7,006 nt of DNA from JAZRUF01 sp045652405. GTDB lineage: Bacteria; Bacillota; Clostridia; Oscillospirales; JAAYXM01. The stretch is taken from assembly GCA_045652405.1 (NCBI GenBank), contig JAZRUF010000025.1:1-7006 (forward strand). The letters are read 5' to 3'. This document shows positions 1 to 5,864 of the stretch, one piece after another. A model generated the notes under the pieces. The model was not told where the DNA came from, did no database searches, and was given only the letters and a program-made list of their open reading frames with translations. The position numbers were made by a program, and so were the translations under genes. Each line of letters begins with the position of its first letter. Position 1 is the first letter of the stretch.

Positions 1-904
1 AAAATAGTGCATCTATAAAGCTGTTTGGCTCAAAGGGCATTAAATCATCCATCTGCTCGCCGACACCGATGAATTTGACCGGAATATCCATGGTATCTGC
101 AATGGATACCACGATGCCGCCTTTTGCAGTGCCGTCAAGCTTTGTCAGCACGATGCCGGTTACTCCTGCCGCCTGATTAAACTGCTGAGCCTGGCTAACA
201 GCGTTCTGACCGGTAGTCGCATCGAGAACCAGCAGGGTTTCCACCGCGGCATCCGGGACTTCCCTTGAAATTATCTTGCTTATCTTTGAAAGCTCGTTCA
301 TAAGGTTTTGCTTATTGTGGAGCCTTCCTGCGGTATCGCATATTACAACATCGCTTCCGCGCGATTTTGCCGCGGCGAGCGCATCAAAAACAACCGCCGC
401 CGGGTCAGCACCCTCCTCATGGCGCACAATATCCACATCTGCGCGCTTTGCCCATATTTCAAGCTGGTCTGCTGCTGCTGCGCGGAAAGTATCCGCCGCG
501 GCGAGAAGGACTTTTTTGCCATCGGCTTTTAGTTGGGCGGCGATTTTTCCTATTGACGTGGTTTTACCTACACCGTTTACGCCTATAACAAGTATAACCG
601 CAGGCTTACTGCCGAGTGCCAGCTCGCCTGAATTTCTAGTTAGGATTTCGCGTAAGATTTCCTTTAATTCCTCACGAATTTCCTCGGACGAACGGAGCTT
701 TTTCTCCTTGGCGCGGTCACGGAGCGTCTCACATATTCCGACTGCGGTTGTAACGCCCAAGTCCGCAAGGATGAGTGCCTCCTCGAGTTCATCGAAAAAC
801 TCGTCATTTAGCGGCGTAAATGTTTTAATAATGCTGTCCACCTGGCTTACAACCGCATCGCGGGTTTTGGTAAGCCCAGCTTTTATTTTATCAAATAAAC
901 CCAT
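1..904 (-). CDS. ftsY: FtsY, signal recognition particle receptor GTPase (3' end cut by window edge)
   Basis: FtsY is the membrane-associated receptor that docks the SRP (Ffh-RNA)-ribosome complex and hands nascent membrane proteins to the Sec translocon through paired GTP hydrolysis. The 301 visible codons begin MGLFDKIKAGL, a short amphipathic start. They continue through a helical N domain (about 30-95) into the G domain. Visible motifs are the P-loop GVNGVGKTT (108-116), the SRP-GTPase insertion motif AADTFRAAAADQL (136-148), DTAGR (190-194), TKLDG (254-258) and GVGE (280-283). The sequence stops at PFEPNSFIDALF, which resembles the usual FtsY C-terminus, so only a few residues should be missing. 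The long acidic A domain of E. coli FtsY is absent, as in Bacillota. The ATG start is preceded by GGGAGG (912-917) with a 7-nt spacer. That site lies inside the 18-nt gap after smc, so co-transcription and translational coupling are likely. Ffh is the paralogous alternative, but the lack of an M domain and the typical FtsY ending argue against it. Confidence 0.97.
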   Translation of the reverse strand, partial: MGLFDKIKAGLTKTRDAVVSQVDSIIKTFTPLNDEFFDELEEALILADLGVTTAVGICETLRDRAKEKKLRSSEEIREELKEILREILTRNSGELALGSKPAVILVIGVNGVGKTTSIGKIAAQLKADGKKVLLAAADTFRAAAADQLEIWAKRADVDIVRHEEGADPAAVVFDALAAAKSRGSDVVICDTAGRLHNKQNLMNELSKISKIISREVPDAAVETLLVLDATTGQNAVSQAQQFNQAAGVTGIVLTKLDGTAKGGIVVSIADTMDIPVKFIGVGEQMDDLMPFEPNSFIDALF

Positions 905-922
905 TTTTCTGCCTCCCGGTGT

Positions 923-3900
923 TTATTTAAGCTTTATATTGAGTTCCTTTTCAACCTCGGCAATGCTTATCGTGAGCATCTTGGAAATGCCCTGCTCCTG
1001 CATGGTTACGCCGTAGAGCACGTCCGCTTCCTCCATAGTCCCGCGGCGGTGCGTTATAACGATAAACTGCGTCGTCTTTGTAAGCTTTCGCAGGTATGCG
1101 GCATACCTTGCGACGTTTACGTCATCAAGTGCGGCTTCAATCTCGTCAAGCACGCAGAACGGAGTCGGGCGCACCTTCATGATTGCAAAGTACAGCGCGA
1201 TTGCGACGAATGCGCGTTCACCGCCGGAGAGAAGCGTAATTGTACGCAGAGTTTTTCCGGGTGGCTGGACCTTTATCTCTATGCCGCAATTTAAGATGTC
1301 CGACGGGTCCTCCAACTTAAGCTCTGCCTTACCTCCGCCGAATATCTCGGTAAAGGTTTCGGAGAAGTTGCGGTTTATTATCTCAAACTGCTCGGCGAAA
1401 ATCGTCTGCATTTCGCTTGTAAGCTCATCTATCATACGCATAAGCTCTGCTTTGGATTTTTCAAGGTCGTTGCGCTGGGTACTCAAGAATTCAAAACGCT
1501 CACTTACGCGCTCATATTCTTCAATCGCGCCGACGTTTACGTTCCCGAGCTTCTTGCGCTCACTCTTAAGCTCTGATACGCGCGCCTTGGCTTCGCTTAC
1601 CGACTCAAGCGGCCGGCGCAGCTCACCCGCCGCCATAACCGTCAGCTCATAGTTTTCCCACAGCTTATCAGTTATCTGCTTTTCCTCAAGCTCGACCGCG
1701 TTTTTCTTAGACTCAAGGCGGGCTCTTTCGCGCTCCAAGTTAAGAATCTCATCGTTCTTATCCTTGCTCTCTTTTTCCTTTTTATTACGCTGCGCCTCAA
1801 GCGCAAGCTTTTCTGAGCTGAGTGCGGATATACGCGCATTTATACCGTCAATATTCGCGCTATGCTCACTTATGAGCTTTTTCTTTTCTTCTATCTCCTG
1901 CTCAATTTCGGAAATCTTACTCTGATATTCCTCTATAAGGCGCTCCTTCGCGCTGCGGTCGCCCTGCATTGCCGAGCGAAGCTCAGAGAGCTCCTCAAGA
2001 GCTTTTTCTGACTCACTGTACTCGCTTCGTATCTCCGCAGATTTAAGGCGAAGCTCGGAGAGCTCGTCGGAGAGTGCGCCTTTGCGCTCGATGAGCTCGG
2101 AATGACCTTTTATCATTTCGTCTATCTGCGTCTGGCACTCCTGCGCTTGACGCTCAAGAGCTACTATCTCCTCATTTAACTTATCGCGGTTGCGTGCAAA
2201 CTCGCTCTGCCGTCCGCGCACGGAACCAAGCTCGTCGTCCAAACTGTCTATAGCTTCGTTTAAGCTGTCAAGCAAAAGCTTATAATGCTCAAGCTCAGTA
2301 CCGCTTTTGAGGAGGATGTCCTCAGCACGGCGTTTATCGTTTAAGTATACTTCGACCTCGTAGGAAAGTGCCTGATGCTCGCGCTCCGCCTCCGCCTTTT
2401 GCTCGGAGAGCTTTTCAAGCTTTTCCTGCTCGGTTTTTATTTGTTTTTCAAGGCGCTCCATCTCGTTTGCACGGCTTAAGATACCCGCGGATTTGCTGAC
2501 GCTGCCGCCGGTATATGAGCCGCCCGAGTTTATTACCTGACCGTCAAGCGTTACTATACGGAAGCGGTACTTATACTGCTTGGCAATTTTTGACGCATTA
2601 TCCAGATTATCCGCGACAACTATTCTGCCTAACAGGTATTTGAATATTCCCTCGTAACACTTTTCAAACTCGACAAGGCTTGAGGCTATGCCAACAAAGC
2701 CTGGGGCTTTGTCAAGCTCCTTTTCCTCAAGCTCATTTCCGCGCATTATGGACATGGGCATCATTGTGGTGCGTCCTGTATTACTGCTCTTTAAAAGTGA
2801 AATCGCGCGCTTTGCGCTTGTTTCATCTTCAACAACGATATTCTGCATCGCGCCGCCGAGTGCAATCTCAATGGCTATTGCATATTCGTCCTCAACTCGC
2901 ATCAGCTTTGAAACGGGGCCGCGAATTCCGCCGAGCTCGCCGCGCTCGCCCGCGCGAAGCACGGTTTTAACCGCATTTGAATAGCCCTGCATATCCTTTT
3001 CCATCTCGGCGAGCATATGGAGCTTTTGCTGCATGGACTCGACAGATATTGAAAGCTTCTGGTGCGAGCTTCTGAGCTTTTCAAGGCGCTCCTCACGAGC
3101 CTTGCCTTTAAGCTCAAAGCCTGCAAGCTGGTTAATAATACTGTCACACTCTTCCTGAGCCTCGCGATGCGCGCGTTTAACTTCATTTGCCTTTTCGCGG
3201 GTTTCCTCGAGAGTTGCTTCACGTGCCTTGAGTTCCTCCTGAATTTCCGACTGGCGGTTTTTGAGGTTTTCCTCAGCGGTAACCGCGGCGGAGAGCTCAA
3301 CTTTTTTTTCGGAAGCCGAGTCTGAAAACTCAAGCTTTTTGGCACGTAACACGTCAAGCTTTGCGCTTACGTCGTCCGTACTTTTTGCCGCATTTTCTAT
3401 TCGCTCGGAAAGCTCGGATATTTTATCTGCGAGTAAAAGCTCCTCTTTTTTAAGTTCTTCTATTTTTTCGCTTCGCTCGTTAATCTGCGCGTCTATTCCG
3501 CCTGCGCGGTTTTTCTCGTCGGAGAGTTCTTGTTGTATACGCTCTATATTATGGCGGTTATTTTCTATACCCGCGCCCATCAGGCTTATTTCGCTCTCTA
3601 CCTCACGCAGCAGATTTTCCGCTTCGCGGAGGAGATTGCGAACATTATCAGCCTCTATATCCTTTTCACGCATTTTAACGGAGAGCTCTTCTGCCTGCGC
3701 ATAAAGCTCATCCACCATAGCCTGTCCGCGCTCAAACTGCGATGCGGCGACCTTATAATCGTTTTCATACTTTATAGAGTCCTCACGAATTTTATCGAGA
3801 GTATGCATCCAGACATTTATTTCAAGTTCCTTAAGTTCGTCACGAATTTTAAGGAATTTTTTGGCTTGCTCCGCCTGCTTTGCAAGCGGGCCTACCTGCC

Positions 3901-4498
3901 CTTCAAGCTCGGAGATTATATCCCTTATGCGAACAAGGTTCTCCTCGGTCGCATTGAGCTTACGCTCGGACTCCTCCTTACGGTGGCGGAACTTTGAGAT
4001 GCCGGAGGCCTCTTCAAATATTTCGCGTCTGTCCTCACTCTTGAGCGAGAGTATTTCGTCAATACGGCCCTGACCGATAATCGAGTATCCGTCACGCCCC
4101 AAACCGGTATCCATAAAAAGCTCATGGATGTCACGCAGGCGGACCGCGCTGCGGTTTATGTAGAACTCACTTTCGCCCGAGCGATAGTAACGGCGCGTTA
4201 CGGTTACTTCGTTATACTCGGTATTTAACGCTCCGTCAGAATTATCAATGGTCAGCGAAACTTCAGCGTAGCCGACCGGGCCGCGCTTTTGAGTTCCGCC
4301 GAATATAACGTCTTCCATTTTACTTCCGCGCAAAGTACGGGTGGACTGCTCACCAAGCACCCACCGCACCGCATCGGATATATTTGATTTACCGCTGCCG
4401 TTTGGTCCGACTATTGCAGTTATGCCGTCGCCAAATGTTAAAACCGTCTTATCCGGAAACGATTTAAAACCCTGCAGCTCTAATGATTTGAGGTACAC
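923..4498 (-). CDS. smc: SMC, chromosome segregation/condensin ATPase
   Basis: SMC forms the ring-shaped Smc-ScpAB condensin that compacts and separates replicated chromosomes from the origin. The protein is complete at 1191 residues, close to B. subtilis SMC (1186). The N-terminal head carries Walker A GPNGSGKS (31-38, Lys37) and the Q-loop in GQGRIDEIL (from 142). A coiled-coil arm runs from about 166 to 500, rich in Glu, Lys and Leu. The hinge is about 505-675 and includes GGSYTGGS (659-666). The return coiled coil is about 676-1030. The C-terminal head has the signature LSGGER (from 1090), Walker B FCVLDE (Asp1118, Glu1119) and D-loop ALDD. All ATPase residues are present, so it should be active. 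The GTG start at 4498 is chosen because AGGAG lies 8 nt upstream, the protein then begins with the family pattern (M)YLKSLELQGFKSF, and Walker A Lys falls at 37 as in B. subtilis. An in-frame TTG at 4516 would add six residues but has no ribosome-binding site. ftsY follows after 18 nt; rnc is not upstream. Confidence 0.98.
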   Translation of the reverse strand: MYLKSLELQGFKSFPDKTVLTFGDGITAIVGPNGSGKSNISDAVRWVLGEQSTRTLRGSKMEDVIFGGTQKRGPVGYAEVSLTIDNSDGALNTEYNEVTVTRRYYRSGESEFYINRSAVRLRDIHELFMDTGLGRDGYSIIGQGRIDEILSLKSEDRREIFEEASGISKFRHRKEESERKLNATEENLVRIRDIISELEGQVGPLAKQAEQAKKFLKIRDELKELEINVWMHTLDKIREDSIKYENDYKVAASQFERGQAMVDELYAQAEELSVKMREKDIEADNVRNLLREAENLLREVESEISLMGAGIENNRHNIERIQQELSDEKNRAGGIDAQINERSEKIEELKKEELLLADKISELSERIENAAKSTDDVSAKLDVLRAKKLEFSDSASEKKVELSAAVTAEENLKNRQSEIQEELKAREATLEETREKANEVKRAHREAQEECDSIINQLAGFELKGKAREERLEKLRSSHQKLSISVESMQQKLHMLAEMEKDMQGYSNAVKTVLRAGERGELGGIRGPVSKLMRVEDEYAIAIEIALGGAMQNIVVEDETSAKRAISLLKSSNTGRTTMMPMSIMRGNELEEKELDKAPGFVGIASSLVEFEKCYEGIFKYLLGRIVVADNLDNASKIAKQYKYRFRIVTLDGQVINSGGSYTGGSVSKSAGILSRANEMERLEKQIKTEQEKLEKLSEQKAEAEREHQALSYEVEVYLNDKRRAEDILLKSGTELEHYKLLLDSLNEAIDSLDDELGSVRGRQSEFARNRDKLNEEIVALERQAQECQTQIDEMIKGHSELIERKGALSDELSELRLKSAEIRSEYSESEKALEELSELRSAMQGDRSAKERLIEEYQSKISEIEQEIEEKKKLISEHSANIDGINARISALSSEKLALEAQRNKKEKESKDKNDEILNLERERARLESKKNAVELEEKQITDKLWENYELTVMAAGELRRPLESVSEAKARVSELKSERKKLGNVNVGAIEEYERVSERFEFLSTQRNDLEKSKAELMRMIDELTSEMQTIFAEQFEIINRNFSETFTEIFGGGKAELKLEDPSDILNCGIEIKVQPPGKTLRTITLLSGGERAFVAIALYFAIMKVRPTPFCVLDEIEAALDDVNVARYAAYLRKLTKTTQFIVITHRRGTMEEADVLYGVTMQEQGISKMLTISIAEVEKELNIKLK

Positions 4499-4506
4499 CC
4501 ACACCA

Positions 4507-4511
4507 CTCCT
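4507..4511 (-). promoter_or_regulatory. Ribosome-binding site of smc that decides its start
   Basis: AGGAG on the minus strand ends 8 nt before the GTG at 4498-4496. It sits inside the six codons that a longer reading from TTG 4516 would translate, and nothing like a Shine-Dalgarno sequence precedes that TTG. GTG codons at 4507 and 4504 overlap or lie too close to the site to be starts. Confidence 0.8.
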
Positions 4512-4554
4512 GCCAAATTTTACATTCATCATACAAACAATAAATCATCAATAA

Positions 4555-4588
4555 ATTATATTTTATCAATTTTTTACCTTTTTTGCAA
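4555..4588 (-). promoter_or_regulatory. Probable sigma-A-type promoter of the smc-ftsY operon
   Basis: Read on the minus strand, TTGCAA (4588-4583) is followed by a 17-nt spacer and TAAAAT (4565-4560), which differs from the -10 consensus at one base. An exact TATAAT (4560-4555) overlaps the end of that -10, so either could be used; the exact one has no -35 at the right distance. The start of transcription would be near 4550, giving a leader of about 50 nt before the smc GTG. The upstream flank (4590-4629) is made of A-tracts on this strand, which could act as an UP-like element. The call rests on sequence matches only. Confidence 0.55.
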
Positions 4589-4721
4589 GAAAAACACGGC
4601 CTTTTTTAAGGTTGTTTTTTTATTTTTTTCGCGGTTTTGGGCACGAAATAACCTCTTTTCGTAATATCGCACAAACCAAACATTGAACCTAACCGTTTTA
4701 ATTGGTGTTTTTTCGAATAGA

Positions 4722-4751
4722 TTGTTTGGCTTTATTGTAGGATAATATTAT
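4722..4751 (+). promoter_or_regulatory. Candidate promoter of the HAD-family gene
   Basis: TTGTTT (4722-4727), an 18-nt spacer and TATTAT (4746-4751) give a plausible but weak sigma-A promoter: three of six -35 matches and five of six -10 matches. GATAAT at 4741-4746 is an alternative -10 with no usable -35. The -35 overlaps the right arm of the CCAAACA/TGTTTGG inverted repeat. A promoter must lie somewhere here, because the gene upstream runs the other way. Confidence 0.35.
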
Positions 4752-4817
4752 TGGAATTTTATCGATGCTTTAACAAATGTAAAAACAAACTACATTGTAA
4801 GGGACGTGCTGAGTTTC

Positions 4818-5468
4818 ATGAAATATAAAGCTATTCTCTTCGAGCTTGACGGTACGCTTACCGATCCGTTTGAGGGGATTACAAAATCCGTGCAGTTTGC
4901 GCTGCAGCGTTTCGGCATTTGCGAGCCGAATTTGGAGAACCTTAAAATATTCATCGGTTCGCCTTTTCGCAAAAGTGTAGAAGCACTTTACGGCTTGACA
5001 CCTGAGCAGAGCGAAGAGGCGCTAAAGCGTTTCCGCGACCGCCTGGTTATTAAGGGAGTGTACGAAAACAAGCTTTATTATGGGATAAGCGACCTTTTAA
5101 AAACACTTAAAGAGAATGGTATAAAGCTTGCGATTGCATCTTCAAAGCCGCATGTACATATTAACCGCGTGCTTGTGCATTTTGGGATAGAGACTTTGTT
5201 TGACGCAATCTCAGGCAGTGAGCTTGACGGACGACGCACGGAAAAGGATGAGGTATTGCCGTATGCTTTAGAGCTTTTGGGGATTGACAACCCGCGCGAT
5301 GCGGTAATGGTAGGCCACCGTGCACATGATGCGGAGGCTGCGGCAAAGCTGGGCATGGATTTTGTCGCCGCCGCGTATGCTGCGCCGAAGGACGATGAGT
5401 TTGACGGTTTCCCCTGTGTATTCAAAGCCGAGTCGATTGATGACATGAATAAATTTTTTATAAAATAA
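4818..5468 (+). CDS. HAD-superfamily hydrolase-like protein, phosphoglycolate phosphatase-type, with altered catalytic residues
   Basis: The protein has 216 residues, and its start MKYKAILFELDGTLTDPFEGITKSV matches the Gph/PGP-type HAD phosphatases with a helical C1 cap. These are cytosolic enzymes that hydrolyse phosphoglycolate, nucleotides or other small phosphate esters through an aspartyl-phosphate. Motif I reads F-E-L-D-G-T, with Glu9 where the family has the nucleophile Asp; Asp11 is kept. Motif II is LAIASSKP (Ser108), and motif III probably uses Lys143. Motif IV reads GHRAHD, with His167 in place of the first Asp of GDRxHD; Asp171 is kept. Two of the positions that normally bind Mg2+ are therefore changed, so canonical phosphatase activity is doubtful although the frame is intact. 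The ATG at 4818 fits the family N-terminus. AAGGG at 4799-4803 is 14 nt upstream, which is rather far, while an in-frame GTG at 4806 is only 2 nt from it, so the start is probable rather than certain. The gene stands alone between its own promoter region and a terminator. Its substrate cannot be named from sequence. Confidence 0.88.
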   Translation: MKYKAILFELDGTLTDPFEGITKSVQFALQRFGICEPNLENLKIFIGSPFRKSVEALYGLTPEQSEEALKRFRDRLVIKGVYENKLYYGISDLLKTLKENGIKLAIASSKPHVHINRVLVHFGIETLFDAISGSELDGRRTEKDEVLPYALELLGIDNPRDAVMVGHRAHDAEAAAKLGMDFVAAAYAAPKDDEFDGFPCVFKAESIDDMNKFFIK

Positions 5469-5481
5469 ATATATTTTCTAT

Positions 5482-5519
5482 ACAAACGGATGCGTAATAC
5501 CTCATCCGTTTGTTTTTTA
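5482..5519 (+). terminator. Rho-independent terminator after the HAD gene
   Basis: A perfect 11-bp stem pairs ACAAACGGATG (5482-5492) with CATCCGTTTGT (5503-5513). It has a 10-nt loop and runs directly into TTTTTT. It begins 13 nt after the stop codon and separates this gene from the glmS transcription unit. Confidence 0.93.
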
Positions 5520-5532
5520 TTTGAATTCTCCC

Positions 5533-5562
5533 TTGCACTTAACGTATGTTGTAATGTATAAT
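5533..5562 (+). promoter_or_regulatory. Probable promoter of glmS
   Basis: TTGCAC (5533-5538) and an exact TATAAT (5557-5562) are separated by 18 nt, just downstream of the previous gene's terminator. Transcription would start near 5570, leaving about 78 nt before the ribozyme cleavage site and a leader of about 295 nt before the glmS ATG. The -10 is strong and the -35 matches only three of six positions. Confidence 0.6.
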
Positions 5563-5640
5563 TTATATCGGTGTTCCTCAGTGGAGATAGATAAAAACTT
5601 TTGAGGGGATGTGGGAAAACCTATGAATGCAAAATTGAAT

Positions 5641-5800
5641 AATTAAAGCGCCAGAACCGCAAGATTTTTCTTGCGGTTGACGAGGATGGAGGTTATCGAA
5701 CTGTTTTCGGCGGATGCCTCCCGACCTACCTCGCCGCAGGTTGAAATGGATATGCCTCAAATACCATGGGTAACCGTGGGGACAAATGGCATATCTGCGG
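5641..5800 (+). promoter_or_regulatory. glmS ribozyme (glucosamine-6-phosphate-activated self-cleaving riboswitch)
   Basis: This RNA element cleaves its own mRNA when it binds glucosamine-6-phosphate, the product of GlmS, and so lowers glmS expression. It was recognised by its core: AGCGCCAGAACC at 5647-5658, TTGACGAGGATGG at 5677-5689 and TCGGCGGATGCCTCCCG at 5707-5723. The fold can be drawn from the sequence. P1 is 5655-5664 with 5669-5678 (10 bp, TTTT loop). P2 is GGAGG 5688-5692 with CCTCC 5717-5721, extended by CGAA 5697-5700 with TTCG 5706-5709. A P3-like stem is 5722-5727 with 5738-5743 (one G-U). P4 is GATATGCC 5749-5756 with GGCATATC 5788-5795. P4.1 is CCATGG 5764-5769 with CCGTGG 5774-5779, closed by a GTAA tetraloop. 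CGCC 5649-5652 is complementary to GGCG 5709-5712, as in the core pseudoknot helix. By homology the cut falls between A5647 and G5648. The element sits 65 nt before glmS, as expected. The outer boundaries are approximate. Confidence 0.97.
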
Positions 5801-5864
5801 CGATTGTTAAACTCAAAGCTGAGGTGCACGTTTTAAACTTTTTATTTACGGAGGTTTTAAAATC

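Larger units (their letters stand above)
4499..4817. other. Divergent AT-rich intergenic region between smc and the HAD gene
   Basis: This 319-bp stretch separates two divergently transcribed genes and holds no convincing coding sequence. It contains the predicted smc promoter, a weaker candidate promoter for the plus-strand gene, and a run of T/A tracts at 4561-4629. It also has short inverted repeats: ACGAAA-N8-TTTCGT at 4643-4662, CCAAACA/TGTTTGG at 4676-4682 and 4723-4729, and AATGTA/TACATT at 4776-4781 and 4791-4796. Such short repeats are expected by chance in DNA this AT-rich, so none is called as an operator. Confidence 0.7.

Noticed and set aside
276..1016. Long plus-strand open frame (246 codons) covering ftsY and the end of smc
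   Set aside because: It is antisense to ftsY, whose motifs are unmistakable, gives a Ser/Ala-rich product with no recognisable domain, and runs across a gene boundary.
3261..3704. Plus-strand open frame within smc, Ser-rich product
   Set aside because: It is the antisense shadow of the SMC coiled coil: Glu/Lys-rich codons read backwards give Ser, Phe and Leu.
4600..4629. GGCCTTTTTTAAGG followed by T-runs, looking like a plus-strand terminator
   Set aside because: The stem is only 4-5 bp of mostly A-T pairs, and there is no plus-strand gene upstream to terminate; A-tracts behind the smc promoter explain it better.
4643..4662. ACGAAA-N8-TTTCGT inverted repeat as an operator
   Set aside because: A six-base repeat with a short spacer is expected about once by chance in 300 bp of AT-rich sequence, and it matches no operator I recognise.
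4676..4729. CCAAACA...TGTTTGG inverted repeat in the divergent region
   Set aside because: The arms are 7 bp and 40 nt apart with no extension; this may be chance, and no known regulator site fits.
5078..5485. Minus-strand open frame of 135 codons opposite the HAD gene
   Set aside because: It is antisense to a clear protein-coding gene, and its product shows no family features.
5576..5606. CCTCA/TGAGG pairing in the glmS leader upstream of the ribozyme
   Set aside because: It has only five Watson-Crick pairs with a 21-nt loop, no T-run and no match to a known riboswitch.
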